From Bryopsis sp. KO-2023 (Eukaryota; Chlorophyta; Ulvophyceae; Bryopsidales; Bryopsidaceae), in the NCBI GenBank assembly GCA_030272585.1, contig BSYQ01000010.1, forward strand, positions 372,001 through 436,000: a stretch of 64,000 nt of DNA, written 5' to 3'. Position 1 is the stretch's first letter, and every line of letters starts with the position of its first letter. The translations under genes and the position numbers were made by a program. Under the pieces are notes generated by a model that saw only the letters and a list, made by a program, of their open reading frames with translations, ran no database searches and was not told the DNA's origin. Positions 21,901 through 35,409 of the stretch are shown here, one piece after another.

Positions 21901-24900
21901 CAGGGCTAGGTGGTAATTGCCGGACAAATGATGGAGCAGCGCCATGCCTTGCATCATGTCTGACTGGGTGGCCAGACTCAGAGCTTTCTCTGCTTGCAGA
22001 AGGCTCAGCTGTGAAGCCGACGATCTTGATGAAAAAAAAACAGTGAGTGGAAGAGACGCCACAAGTTTCAAGTTTCTTCTGAAAACGAAAAGGCCCGATT
22101 AACACCTATCAGAAAAAAACCCAAGCACTCACCTGAAATGCGATCGACTGAATCTCTGTTGCACCCCCACCCCTCGAACGATTTCCACAAACAGCCCCTC
22201 CAGCTGTCGTTTCAAGTCTGGGTTCAGCTTCGCTTTCACCGACAAGTGTTCCAACAGCCCGAGGGCCATCTCAGGGGAAACCAGAGCCCTGCCTGAACCC
22301 ACGCATTCGCAAACATACTCCACAACCACGCTTTCCCCTGTGGCCGAATCGTACCCAAACCGATCCCCAGCCAAATCGGTGAGAATGTCGATAACAAGCT
22401 GCAAAACAGGAGGAAAGAAATGAGTTCACTGTTGGGAGATCAAACCATCAATGCAGTTGAGCCTCTCACCCTGGATGAAACAAGGCTTTTGAAAAACAAA
22501 ATGGCCATATTTCTCGACACCTGAGTAACCGACCGCACGCTCTCCATTTCTTCGACTCGCCCTCCACTCCAAGCCTCCACCAAATCCTTCTCGATGCAAT
22601 CCCAATCCGACAGAGCCTCTTTCAGCAGCCAAATCACCCCATCGGGGTCCACCCCCAATAAGCACCTCAACACTGGATGAGGCTCAGCAATCGAACCCAA
22701 CCCCCCTTCTTTTTCCTCCCCATCCAAAAAAGCATCCCCAGCTTGGCTACCCCGCCGAGAGTCTGCCCTCATGGATCGATTTGCATTGTTCAGCTGAGAT
22801 TTCGTGGTCAAAAGCAAGAATCCAAACACTTTTTCCCGGGTTTCCTGGGCTTGGTCAGGAGGGAGGCTTCCAAAGCCAGGAGGGTATTTTTGACCTCGTA
22901 GGCAACATCGGAGATAGACGATCAGTTTTAGGGCGTAACGCTTGGCTTCGGCCTGAGATTGGCTCTGGGAAATGGTGTTCACCAAATGAAGGGCAGGGGA
23001 AGTGCAATCCAGGAGAGCGGTGCTGTAGATGTACAGCAATGCAACGTAGAGTTGATGGCCCAAGCACAAGCGAATCACCTGGCAAGAAAACAAGAAAATG
23101 GAAAAAAAAAAAATACAAAAACAAGTGGAGAAACACACAGGAGAGAATCAATCAATGAATATGCCAGGCAGCAACTGTACACAGAAACTTTCGCAAGGGC
23201 ATTAGAATTCCTGTCCGTCATCAAACCAAACGGAAACCCTGAACTCGTTTCTGCAAGTGTTCCAATTTTAGTTGTCCAAACTGCAGGAAGCCTGCTCCTA
23301 TTTGCTATCTGTATCCACCCCCCCCCAAAAAAAAAAAAAAAAAACTGACCTGATTTAGGTCAAGAGATGCAATGTCCATTCTGAGAACACATCGCTCCAC
23401 TTTATCAGGCTGGCCGGTTTCACAGCAATGCTCCACCAACGCTTGTACTACTTCAGGGGCCACCCCGCTGCTGAGCTCATTCCTGACAATGGCCGTTTCC
23501 AACACTTCCAGAAAAGCAGCCTTGTCCCCACTGGCCACAAATCGAGGGAATACGTCTTGAAACAAAGCCTGCACACAGAAACACTTTTTTCTTACCCCTT
23601 TTCCCATTTTCAGGTTTTGTTTTCTCGAATAAACGATGCAAATGGTAGTGAAACATGGCAAAAGCACCTGGGTCATTTTCAACAGGATGCATAGATCCAC
23701 CGATATGTTTGCAGCGTCTGCTACGGCTTCCGCTCGCTTTTCCTCGATTTCATCATCTTCCTTTTTCAAACAATCATCCAGAAACTCCAACAGCAAATGG
23801 GAGAGTCTCTGTGCAATTCGAGCTGGGTCCCTCGTCCCCAAATGCGCTGACCCAAAACTGGTAAAAGGTAAAGAAAAACACTTCAAAAAGATGTTAGATT
23901 TTTATTACTGTGAGTATTGGGGAAAATGAACACCATTTTTCACCAATTTTCCCACTCATTTTCCACTCTTTTCTACATTTCCGGTCATTCACCAAACTTT
24001 CCATTACTGGTTAGAGAAATTTCGCAGTTTTTTCGCCCAGCCATCTCTTCCGGTTCATCCTAAAACTCCTCCCCCCCTCCAAAGAAAAAAAAAGTTTTTT
24101 AAATCCCAGCTTTACCTTCCAGTTCTGGATGGTTTCTGCGTGGAATGCAGGAAAAAATGCATGCCCATGTGCAGAGCCATTTTCAATTTCCCGATTTCCC
24201 AGAGAGTTTCCAGACACTCTTCCCAGGCCATCAACCTCACCACCTTCAAGCCCCTCAATCCAATGGCCGTCAATTTCGAAACGATCCCAAAGGAAGATGC
24301 ATACGGCCAAGAATGCTCCCCTCTAGTGGTTGAGAATTTCATCGACTTCGGACAGTCGTCGATTTCTACCTGAGGGGAAAATAACGGACAAAAATATATC
24401 AACCCACGATGGCTGTTTCATTCAAGGCCACCCACCGGTAAAAACACAAGTCAAGAAACATGGCTGTGGGTAAGAATCATGCATCGAACCCTCTCTGAAT
24501 TCAGCACCTGTTCGGTGACCTCCAAATGGCTGTTGAAAACAACGAATTGGGACATCATCCCCAGTCTTCTCAGCATTCCCAGTTGGCCGGCGGCCACCCA
24601 ATGCAAACTCAGGATTGGGAAATCCGGAGAAGGGGAGGGCATTGGAGGGTCGCATGAATTCCACATGGCGGTCAGCCCTACCGGCATCCTCTGGGCCGTC
24701 ATTTTCAACGCTTTGATTTCATTTGGATCAGCCCGAGTTGCCCGATAGTTCCATCTATACACATACACAGCTTAAGACAGAAACTTTATATCAAACAGTC
24801 CTATTTCTTTGGCTTGGTTCTGTGCCATTTTTCTTAGTCAACTATGCTTTAGCAATTCCCCAAAACAAATTTTTTCTGTTACCTCGAGCCTTGCTCCTGC

Positions 24901-27900
24901 CCAGGGCCGGCCTCCCCGCTCCTAACCCAATCGCCCAACAGAGGAATATCGAACAACACGACTCCACCCCACCACCCCACTGCTAGTGAAGCCGTGGGTA
25001 TGCCTCCATCCCCCATCGGCCGCTGACCTCCTGGTTTATTTGGGGCCCAACTCACACAAGGGATTTCGTGAGGGGGGCATCCATCAGGGTGGGGCAGTCT
25101 GTAAAGCATGACTAATCTACCGTCCCCCCAAAATCGACCGATTTCGCAGACACCCGGAGCACAAATGCAAACCATGCCTTCCCCAGCAACGACCTTGACA
25201 TCCTGTTGGACCAAACAGAAAATCCTGCTTAATAATAATAATCCTGTTCTTTCTTTTCAAGCAATTTGCTTTTGTTTTTCAGCTATGTTCCATTCACAAT
25301 CGCTCATGGGGTCTGTCATGGAAAAACTGGCCGGAAATTTTAGCTGCTGATCTGCCGAATTTAACAGTGAGTGAATGTTACCTCGCGAATATACTTCGCC
25401 CCGACATCCTCCCCATCGTTGCTGGAACGAACCGGAATTGAGAATGGAATGAGGGGATTCACTGATGTGGGGCCTCGGCTTTCCTGAATGACTGCTTTGG
25501 TGGTCACTCCTGTTCTCAGGACCCAGCTGGTCAAGGAGTGATAAAAGAGGGCCCCCGAAGAATCCGCACTCACGATTGTCGATGGAGTGTGTGTCGAATT
25601 TGGTAAGAAACAGCAGCTGGTGATGGGGTATGCATGACCTGGGACGGCCAGACAGAAATTCGTTTGAAAGAGAAATACAGGGGAGGGGCTCCAGGGCAAT
25701 TCTTTCCTCCCTTCCCCCCCCCAAACAAAAAATTACGAAGAGCTGTGTGTGGCTGGATACTGAGGGCCCATGTGTGAAATGGGAAAAGAGAAAATATGGG
25801 CCTCTCCACTTCATTCAGTGAAATTTTTTCAACTCTGGGTTCTGTTTTTATACAAATTGGCACCCCGACAGGCCGAAATGACTCACAAGTGATTGTAGCG
25901 ATGGTTTTTCTCGCTGCTAGGTCCCACACCACCAACAGCCCCTTTCCATGGCCAACCACCATCAACAGTTTTTCTCTTTCCCCACTGTATGAAAACCGCA
26001 GGGCTGTGACTTCGCCTCCCTGACCATCCCCCAGCTCAAAAACTTCCTCCGGAGACGAGGCCTGAGATGTCCCTGGAAAAAACAAAAATCACTGCCACAA
26101 TTTCATTCGCGAGTATATTTCATTTCAAAAAGAAAAAGCACTTGACCACCTGCAACGGCGAGCCCACTCACCTTCCCCCCCAAAAAAAAAATAAAAAAAT
26201 TAAAGGGCTATTCGGAGAGTGATTTTTTTTTCTTTTCAAAGCCCTTTGTTATTTTCCTTACCTGCATAGGTCGATACTCGGACCAGAGTGTGCCCTTGCG
26301 AAGTCCCCACCGCTACATACCAATATCCTTGACTGCCAGGAGGCCGGTGATAGCATTTACACAAAGCCTGACGCAAAATTTGAAAAACTTAACCCCCTAG
26401 TGACTACTTCCCTGGTGCAACGAGCTCAAATCCACGGTTTCGCCAGTACAGGAGGAAAAAAAATCAGGAGTGTTAACGAAGCATCCCTGGATTTGACACC
26501 CACCCTCTGAGTCCCATACTTTTCTTCATCTTGGAGGGCTGCTGTCAGACTGTCATTCAATTTGGCAACTCGCACAGCCGCCGCTCCACCAATCATCCCG
26601 CTTTGGGCATCGGGTCGACCCTGAGGGTTCCAATCCTGTCGAGCAACCGACAATAAGTCTTGGAGCCTTTCCGAAACCCCCGCAGCAGAGCCTTGAAAAC
26701 ACACAATTCCTCGTTTGTGGTTCAAATCGGAAGCCAGCCGGCAAAGCAGCCATGAACACTAAAAAATCACCAATAAGTCAGACTCTCTTTTCATCCAATG
26801 ATAAAATGGTTGATCTTTTCAACCTTCCCTCTACCTGGCTCTTCCCCTTCCACCAACAAACGAGTGGATTCCTCTGCTGCTCGAATTTCAGCAAGCCAAG
26901 CGGGTTCTTGCTCCCCCTCTCCGTTTTCTTCACCCCCTGCAACCCCCTCTACCTCCTCCCCAATTCCACCAGCTTCTTCATCCACCGACTCTAGAAATTT
27001 TGGAGGAGCTCTCCGATCAACACTCGGGGGTCCCACAACGAAAGGACTTGGCGCTGGCAAATCGATTTCCCCTGGACCCCTCTCAGCTTCGGATTTTCGC
27101 ACCGATTGGACTCGCTCCTGGTTTTGGAAATCTATGCTGTTGGATGTGGATGGTGACTCATCTTGGGATGCCCTACTCAGTAGCATTCGTTCAGCCACCG
27201 GTTGGGGGTCATGTGAGTTGTCAGGATCTGTAGCGGTGTCCACAGCCTGCTGCTTCGAATTTCTGTCGGCTTGGGGACCCCCCAACTCTTCCAGCATCCC
27301 TGTAGTGGAAACTGGTCGATTGGTGGCCAGGCAGTTCTCTTCATTGGCCAATACCGGCTCCCCTGTACGCCCTGGTCGGTTTTCAACCGAAGATATCTCT
27401 GCTTCATTAGGAGGATCAGCCGATAATCCACCTTCTCCTCTGTCTAGAACTTCCTCCGTTTCTTCCCCGATCTCCTCCCTGGTGTCGATTCTACCCTCCA
27501 TAAGCAAATCGTCTTGTTCTGCTGCTGGGGGACAGCTGGCCTGTGGGGGTTCCTGTGACTCTGCCTCCATGCGGACATCGCCAGGATTTGATGGAGGGAG
27601 GATGGAATATTCGCTGACACTCACGTCGTCGAGGTCGGAAGAGTTCTTTTGCAGCTCCCCTCGCAATCTGCGCAATTCTTGCTCCAGTTCGATGTCCTCT
27701 GCATCTTCGAACAAACCTTCCTCTAGGTCCCAGTCAGCCGGGTCATCCCCAAGCAATTCCTCCTCCTCGTCCGTTAGGGCATTTTCAGGCTCGTGTTGCT
27801 GTAGTTGAGCAAACAGAAAATTCAAGAGCGAAAAACCAATCAATGAAACAGGGACATGAATAATTGTGTGGGTCTGTCATAAAGTCCGTGTGTGTTTTTG

Positions 27901-28436
27901 GGTTGTACTGCAGAATATTTAGAAAAAAAGAATTTCTCCCCAACATTATCTCCAAGTGCCCTTCCTCTTTATTTTCCTTCCTTTCATATTTCATCAGAAC
28001 AAACAAGCACTGAATTAATGTTTTATTTTTTTCTTGTTTTATTCGTATTTTATTTTTGTTGTTATTTTTTTGGACCAACATCACTGAAGGAGCCACAGCC
28101 TTGATGGAATGCATCAACCAAATTCTCACTCTTTTTCATTTTGAAAGAAAAAGTGGCATAAGATATTTTCTTCCCACTAAAACATTATTATTATCCGGAG
28201 TGGGGGATAATAAGACTGGATGTCATGACCAGCTAAATCAAAGAAGGGGACGGGGGGCATTCCAGACTGCCTCTGGAACACCGAAAACAACCCCCTGAGT
28301 TAAATTGAACATGCTATAGACCCACCTCGCGCACAGCATCAGAGGCTGGCGGTCCAGCGATTTCCTGCTCCTGCTCATCTTCATCGTCAGATGATAGCAG
28401 CTCTGCGAGTAAAGCGTCGACTTGACTCGCACTCAT
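18958..28436 (-). CDS. VPS8: VPS8, CORVET tethering complex subunit
   Basis: Twenty exons: 28436-28326, 27798-26824, 26758-26504, 26367-26262, 26072-25887, 25638-25382, 25202-24883, 24754-24508, 24369-24116, 23857-23668, 23568-23350, 23078-22470, 22398-22133, 22024-21622, 21222-21052, 20851-20748, 20596-20248, 20156-20097, 19937-19679, 19364-18958; about 1915 residues, all phases closing. VPS8 tethers early endosomes through Rab5-type GTPases. Residues 1-360 are an acidic disordered tail. A beta-propeller follows (VAVGTSQGHTLVRVSTY, GHGKGLLVVWDL, IVSADSSGALFYHSLTSWVL). Then comes an alpha-solenoid with Vps8 landmarks: CVLRMDIASLDLNQ, LLFKYLKSAMEAAF, YVGLLCEFDPEAVLPFL, HLLEREGDIEGALDMYLKE, VALCQRNS and FGDFRGTLLGLMSAYNYER. 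It stops after a Glu9 tract and a basic tail; the C-terminal RING-H2 finger of yeast and animal Vps8 is absent. The exon 2 donor (26824 versus 26835) is the least certain. Confidence 0.92.
21390..21510. repeat. ATGCATGC-rich repeat in a VPS8 intron
   Basis: The intron between VPS8 exons 14 and 15 carries at least five copies of the self-complementary word ATGCATGCA/CATGCATGC, spaced about 15-30 bp and alternating with AAATTGATACATA or CACATCGAATC-type segments. It has no coding role. It may be a degenerate microsatellite. Confidence 0.7.
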
Positions 28437-29354
28437 TCAGTGTTTTTCCTGAGGCTCGAAGTAAATAAATCAGCTTTCGATATCTTCCCAGTGCAACGCG
28501 AACGAACACACAACATAACAAACCGACGAACACAAACCTGCGCCACGTCAGAGGACCACACTTCCCCTCACACTTTTGCTTGTCTGTCACCTCATCCACT
28601 GTATCACGTGGTGTGGTGTGGACGCACATGGTGGAAATTTTTATTTACCACGATCAATTGGTGGAAATTTTTAATTTACCCAAATTCATCGCACGCAAAC
28701 TGTGGTCAGTTTCCTTCCAAAAATCCCTCCCTCCAGAACAAAATTGGTATTGGCACTGTCTGAAGTCTGCACCTCCACTTCCCAAAGTTCTCTTTTTTAA
28801 TAGGAAGCTTGTAGACACCCCATGTGGTCTTGCTGTGTTTGTACATCTAATCAATTAATTGTGTTTCGATCCAGAAACAAGGCAGTCAACCCCACTGCAC
28901 TGCTCCAAATCCTGCTAGTGAACGAATTTGTCCAGATCTACTCCACTACATTGAGGAACTGCTTCACGTCTAAAAATAGGACGCTGTGTACAGTGAGCCT
29001 CCCCCTTGCTGTTCCAAGCCTCAGCAGAAAAAGACATGAAGGTAGAATCGGAGCGGACGCACATTACAGACGTTCGAACTGTCTTGACAATCCGCGCAGC
29101 CAAAAAAAAAATAGCAATATCTGTTTTAATAAAAACCAATGCATATACTTGAAAAAAATAGTACCGAAAAGCAACTAAATCATTGCTCCTTTCAATCCAT
29201 GACTCCTGCACCTGTAGACACCAACCCACACTCCAGATTGTGCCCCCAACAATTTCTTCCAACGAGTTTTCCTACTAGACTTCTCGAATTGCCACTAATC
29301 ATAGTGCTGATGATTCAACCCCCCCCCACACCCCAAATCTTTTGATGGTAAACC
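28437..29354. promoter_or_regulatory. VPS8 promoter region and 3' flank of the saposin-like gene
   Basis: VPS8 starts at the right end of its gene, so its promoter lies here. A 20-bp direct repeat, GGTGGAAATTTTTATTTACC, occurs at 28630-28649 and again with one added A at 28660-28680, about 200-240 bp upstream of the VPS8 ATG. A CACGTG E-box-like word lies near 28606. No gene is supported between 28700 and 29350. Confidence 0.4.
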
Positions 29355-31449
29355 CTAAAGCTCCGGCCTTTTCGATCCGTATTGTTTCTTCAGCTTCGAC
29401 CAGATATCCTTGATGGAATTCGAAAACTCTTCATACATGAGTTTGATGAAATTCACTCCTTGTTCCATCCATTTGGTTTCGACCGGTGGGGGGTTTTCCG
29501 AAGCCGATCCCAGTCCCTGAACAAAAGCCACAATGGCAATTATTCCAGCTGACTTGTTTAAGAAATGGAAAAAAAATAGATCGAACTAAGCAAGCATTTC
29601 ACATTTCGTTTACAGAAAAACTGGAAAAATGGTGGAAAAACGATGCATGGTTTGATGCACTGCAAGGACATGAAATAGGCCCAGGAACAAAGCTAGCACT
29701 TCAGCTGCGATTCTTTCTTTCTTAATTCTTTCTTTTTTTTGGAGACAGGATGAGTGAACTTATTTCGGACATCATGGCGCTCTTTTTGCTAACCCAACTC
29801 ACCAGCTGGTCCTCCAGCTCCCCCATTTTTTCCATCATGGATTCTCTGTCGAACACTTGACCACCCATTCCACTGTCTTTCATTTTCTTCAGCATATTCT
29901 TCATTTCGATATCTTTCTCACTCAGAACTTTGAATTCCTCACCACGTGGTCGATTCTGTCACAAAAAAGAAACATTAAAAAAACCCATCTATAATCCTGA
30001 GCGACTTTTCCCAGTCCAAACAACTTTGGCACATCGAAATATTTGCTTAAGCCTTTCTTCCACTCATAGAATTCAGTAGGTGGAAAGTGAGCAGCTTCCC
30101 CTGGATCTCATTGTGTTGAATTGTAAAAGAGCCTACCTTTGGCAATTTTGGAGTGGGCACTTTGCATGCATCCGAAACATTGTAACAGAATTTGGATGTC
30201 AGCTCAGCTCTTTTGAAGCCTTTGAACAGGGCTTCAGCCAAATCCATATCGAAATCCTCCAAAAGATCACTGCACACTCTGGCTATCGTCCGGCATTCCA
30301 CTTGGCAGTCCCCAATCTTACACAAAATACACAATCTTATGATAAGCATCGGCCGACAGCAATGGACTGAAAAAGGGCTATCTGAATCCAGTTCCAAAAA
30401 AACACATAACTGAAGGAGAACTGCGATGGTGGGAAGTCCAGCCAATGAGGCTTGTTTCATGTCGACCCAAGTTTTAATCCTGTTGGGTGCTGATTGCCTG
30501 ACACACACACATATATATACATATGCATGTATGTATCTTCAGGGAATCAATGTGCTAGGTTACGTAGAAAAAACTAGGAAAGAATACGCATGCGAAAGGA
30601 AAAAAGCTGTCTGGCTATGTAGAATTGAACCTGTGGCATGTCCACCAGCTTCAGTTCAGTGTCAGATTCGACCAAGTCGGTTTTAGCAATCCAAGTTCCG
30701 GCTTCCTCCTCCGGATCACACAGCTTCTCGGTAGCTTCCATTATGGTTATTTCCCTGACCTTCACAAACCAACCAAAAAAGTAAGAGTCAAGTATCACAC
30801 AACTCTGCAAAACGCCCTGAACAAGAAATTGCATGGAGCAAATCTTTCCAGCAAGAAAAATTCACCACTCTCTTTCTCTCTTTTTCATTTTCAAATTCAA
30901 CTTTAAATGAATTGTGCAATGATGCATCCATTTGCATACGAAAGCCATTATCAGTTTCTGGAAAACCCATAACTCTTCAACATATGTAATTGTCCAGATC
31001 AGTACCACAACCGAGGGGATGATCTTGACAATGCAGTTGAACACACACATTTATGAAAAATTATTGAAGTCCACTATGGTTGCAAAACATACCAGGCTTC
31101 TGGCTGTGGATACAGCTAAGTATGGCAATTTTATAGTATATTTTAACCAAAAAAACACCATCAAGCAAGTAATAATATGAAGAATAGGGCCACCAAGTTA
31201 TGCAAGTAATAATATGAAGAACAGGGCCACCAAGTTTACCTGCTTACCAGGTTTCACGTCGTCCCTCAATCGCTTCGTGAGCCTGGAAGCTTCTCGAATC
31301 AAATTCTGGCACACCGCGCAGCGGATGTACTTTATGTCCGATTTTTTCGCGGGTGCTTTTTCCTCTCGGCCCTGGCCGAAACTCTTGGGCTGAGCGGCAA
31401 CGCAACAGCATAAGAAAGCGAAACCGAACAAAAGCACGTATCGTTTCAT
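29355..31449 (-). CDS. Secreted/ER saposin-like protein (TLR4-regulator/MIR-interacting MSAP, canopy-type)
   Basis: Five exons: 31449-31240, 30759-30631, 30316-30137, 29955-29803, 29516-29355, all in phase 0; 277 residues. A signal peptide is clear (basic KR, then YVLLFGFAFLCCCVAAQ). The cysteine pattern and motifs RCAVCQNLI, EKLCDPEEEAGTW, LKLVDMPQ, GDCQVECRTIARVC and KFCYNVSDACK follow the DUF3456 canopy/MSAP family, ER-lumenal saposin-fold proteins thought to assist folding or trafficking of client receptors. The C-terminal 100 residues are charged and helical with no transmembrane segment or KDEL-type signal (it ends KRPEL). Start is the only ATG giving the signal peptide. Exon 2's donor is GTTCAA, weak but phase-consistent. 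Confidence 0.82.
31165..31238. repeat. 37-bp tandem duplication at an intron 5' end
   Basis: Two consecutive 37-bp copies (31165-31201 and 31202-31238) differ at about two positions. They lie just inside the first intron of the saposin-like gene and one copy includes part of the donor region. Confidence 0.85.
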
Positions 31450-33265
31450 CTCGCGTTTGCCTCGTCGAGCACGGGGGGAAAAAAGACGTCCAAAACTACT
31501 AAGGTTGGAGGGAATGGGGGCGGGCCAAAACTCGTATGTGCCCGATGATGGGATTTGATTGAAATTTGATTGAGGCTGACAAATCAGCTGAGGGAGGGTA
31601 GAGTGGATGAATGGAATGGTCAATGTAACATGGAGGAGCAGGTCCATCAGTGGGGGCTTTTGATGTTCAGTTGTTATGGGTAGAATTAGATGGTGAGCTG
31701 TTAGATGGTTAACAAGTAGAAGAGGTTGGAGAGTTTTATGGGATGGTATGGGCAACTAACATTAACTCCGTGGGTTGGATAAAAGGAAGCCCAAACAGTG
31801 AATGATTGTCTCCTCTTGTAATAGTGCTTTCATCGAGTCTTTGCTGCGTTGAGTCTGTCATCGAACCCAACAGTCCAGAATCTTCCGTTACTTGGCTATG
31901 ATGGTTGGCCAAATTCCAGACTTGCACATCTCATTTAGAGGGCTGAGTAAGCTGAAGTGGCGGTTATGCCAGTGAGCGAGGTTCCAGTTTAGTGGAGTTT
32001 CAAGGTGGGCAGTTTTTTGGTTTTTTGGATTGTGTGCGGCAAACGAACAGAATGGCATTTAATTTTAAAATCTTTTCAACACATATCGGGAGTGGATGAA
32101 CGAACGATTTTGATGGAAGTGCAGCAGATTTCATCAAGTCGATATTGATGTTGGTTTTTGATCAGTGGTGGGGTCTTGCTGAAGAATGATGAGACATTTG
32201 ATCGAAAAGAACACTTTTTTGTGTAGAGGCAGAAAAAACAACAAAAAAACAAACAAACGAGTCTTTGTGAAGGAAACTATTTCAGAGTCTCTCCTTAACC
32301 GCCTCCACATCCTCCCCAAACATGACTACTCCATTGCAGTCCTGTTCAAATACATTTACAAGACATCAGACAACCCATCTGAGACAGCATATTACAAAAA
32401 CCTCCCAACGACAGACGAAAGCATATTTTTGGAAAATTTGAAGTGTATCGATTGAATTTACGTCTCGAAGGCTTTTCTTCAATGTTGCATCGATTGTTGC
32501 ATATCAAAAGAAAATGGACCAGGACAGGGTTGGGATGGAAAATACTTTTCAAAAAACTGGTGGGATCGAAAGAGGCATGAAAAAAGGAAGATCTTACTTG
32601 AATAGAGTGCACAAAGTTTAATCTTGTCGTAGCAAATCTGTCATGGTCATGTTTTTGCTAATCAGAAAAGTTCTACAACCAGACGTTCGCTTGCAAATTA
32701 AATGGACTGTAGATGCACAATCGTTAGTAGACTTCAGCTGAAGTCTACAAACAGCATAAAATTTGAAGGAATACAATTGTGGGACCAGTTGTGAAACTAC
32801 AAACAAAATTTTTTAATTCACTTGCTAGGTATTAATGCATTGAGCATGCATATGAATCGAATCAAGCAATTGTGAAATTACCAAAGAAGTTGGATCTTGC
32901 ATTTGAGAACAGGACTTCCTCTTCTTAAAACAAGCCAGCCAGCATATATACCAGATGCAGAAAACACTTGATTCAATCCAAAATATCCCATGCCCTACAA
33001 CTCTAGGTCGGCTTCCCAGGGAACAAGCCACCAGAGGAGTAGGACTGAGACTGCACCTCCCAGCTACACCAGTTCTTGAAAGTTGAAACAAGACTCAGCG
33101 CTCTTGCTGAAGAAACAATGAAAATGTTGAACTGGTGTGAAAGTGGGGTAGTTGACTTGTGGAGGTGTTAATCGACGGTTAGGCGTGTTGAATGAGACCA
33201 GATATAAAACGAAAGCTTTGAAGCCAACCACAGAGGTTGTTGCTGTGTTCGGTGCTTGGGACGCA
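31450..33265. other. Intergenic between divergent saposin-like and coiled-coil genes
   Basis: I find no exon with family resemblance or consistent phase. Scattered short open frames only. The two flanking genes are transcribed away from each other. Confidence 0.45.
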
Positions 33266-35409
33266 ATGGGTAAGTTGTGTGATCGCGCGTTGTTTGATAT
33301 AAACTGTAATGAAGAAAACTTTTCATGGTGGAACGTTTGGCGGGAGTGCGTTTCCTTTTTTGTTCAAGCATCCCAACGATTGTTGCTGTTAGAACGACTC
33401 AACGTGCGTTCGTCTCGTGAGCTCTGTTCACTACGTCTCAGAATCTGGAAACTGGTGAAACGTAATGATGTTAGGATGGGCGAAAGAGGCGCATCCGTCA
33501 AAGGCAACACGATAGCTCTGCGTTTGCTCTTTCTGTTCTTGTTCTGTGCGATGGTTTAGATCGATAATTAATGGAGAACACAACAGAAGATTTTTACCGA
33601 AACAGTTGTTTGGTACCGTTCGTTTCTCGCGCATTCGGGAGAGAATCTCAGAGCAGGCTATTTCGATATTGTTTTCCCTATCACAGCCTTATCTTGCTAT
33701 TTGCACGCGTGAAAATAGCGTACGGTTTCGATTTCGTATCGCACAAATCTGGGGGGGGGGGTGGGGAGGCGATGAACTGAGGTTTTTGCAACAAAGGTCG
33801 ATGGATAGATGTTCAGTGTTTTTGCTTCTTATTCTTGCCTTTTTATTGAATTTGTATCGAAGGTGACGAATTCTCATTTCCACCGCTTCCTTCCCTGGCA
33901 GTGCCTGACGTCTCGGCGCTGAACAGTCGAGTTCGGGAGTCAGCACTGGCGGAGAGGTGGAGTATTGTGGTTATGGCTATGGAAAATGGTTCCCAGTTGT
34001 TGTTTGTTCGAGCATCAACTTTTCTTAACAAGGTATTAACGAAAACCATCTGTGCTTTTTTCCAAAAGGGAGCAGCAACTGAGGGATTGGGAGCTGGAGC
34101 TTCGGAGGTGATCCGCATGTTCTAATTCCTAATTTAAAGTGCTACATGTTGCCCTCCCTCTCTTCTGTACTGATTTTTCAGGTCATCTTGTTGGCAAGTT
34201 TACTAGAACTGACTGGAGAATCATCAGAATCAGACTGACTGACATCTCTTGTTTTTTCTATCAAGGGAAAGGATTGCTGCTGACCTTCGAGCGTGGAAGC
34301 TCGATAGGAGAGAGCAGACTCTCAAACAGCGGTCTGCGAAATTTGACTTGTAAGATCATCATTTGTGCTTGTTTGATACATGCAATTTTGTGGGTCGTAA
34401 ACTTCATAAGTAAAGGGCAGAAAACCTTAATACTTCTCTCACCATCTATGTCTGCCTTATTTTCAAGTGGAGGGTTCTTTTCTCAGGTGAAAATGCACCT
34501 GGAAAATATTCACATTGTTTTCTTTTCCTTTCATTTGATGTGTGTGTAATGCCTCGCAGGTGGTACCAAGAGTGTTGCGAATGGCACGCTGCAACGACCG
34601 CAAAGCAGGATCGCGTCAAAGCACACAACGAAGCAGAAGACCTGAAGAGGGAGAAGCAGTAAGTAAAACAATCTCGAAAACATCGAAGAGAAGAGTCGAC
34701 GAAAGTTTCTAGCTTGTTTCGTCGTTTCAACCCCGGACTCGTGACGTTCATCGTCGTCGTTCTGTGCAGCTTGGTGAAGTCTCTTTTAGTATTGGTGTGC
34801 AAGAAGTTTTCCCAAGAGCATCACTCAAGAAAGTATAAGCAGTTTAAATTCTTGGCGTGAGAACTCGAATTTCGGCTGCGAATGTTTTCCAGGAGGGAAG
34901 AGCTCGATCGCCGGGAAGCAGCTCTCGCGGGAAAGAAGCGTGTTCACGACGTGTGTGCTCAGACTACCCCTTCCCTTGTGGCAGTCGCAGTCCAGACTCT
35001 CCCTTCTGTTTCTGTCGCACCGATTGGGGCCCAGTCGCCGGACGATGGTGTGATCGTCACCTCCTTTGTAACACGGACTGCGCCCGTTGGCTTGGGTAAG
35101 GACGATAAAAGCGACCAGGACAAGGACAAGGAGAAGAGCAAGGAGAAGGAAAAAGTGGAAGTGGCTCCCGCGACGTCTGAAGAAAAGGCAAGAACTCAAG
35201 AGAAGACGGCTACTACAGAAAGAACGACGACTCCCGCCGCCAGAAAGAAGAAGACGTCGAAGCGTGGCCGGGATGGAAATGATGATGTGAGTTCAGTCAA
35301 GTACTTTCCTACATTCATGCTTCGTTTGATCCTCGCTTAGTGGAATACTTATGTTCGTGTGGATTGTGTGGGATAGGAGGGGGAACGCCCCCGCAAGCGC
35401 CGCAATTAA
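33266..35409 (+). CDS. Small coiled-coil protein with Lys/Glu-rich tail and basic C-terminus
   Basis: Seven exons: 33266-33269, 33902-33956, 34069-34107, 34266-34349, 34560-34658, 34893-35286, 35377-35409; all junction phases close to 235 residues. Exon 1 contributes only ATGG before a strong GTAAGT donor. The N-terminal 110 residues are amphipathic helix (EQQLRDWELELR, LRAWKLDRREQTLKQRSAKF, REELDRREAALAGKK). A Val/Ser/Pro-rich linker (about 120-165) is followed by a charged KDKEKSKEKEK segment. The protein ends in RKKKTSKRGRD...ERPRKRRN, a likely nuclear localisation signal. I do not recognise a family. The repeated use of AG-ending exons and exact phase agreement argue for a real gene, but the 4-nt first coding exon and the 39-nt third exon need transcript support. 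Confidence 0.62.

Noticed and set aside
26798..27808. 336-codon Ser/Pro-rich frame on the plus strand
   Set aside because: Exact antisense of VPS8 exon 2, whose sense frame continues in phase through 19 other exons with family similarity.
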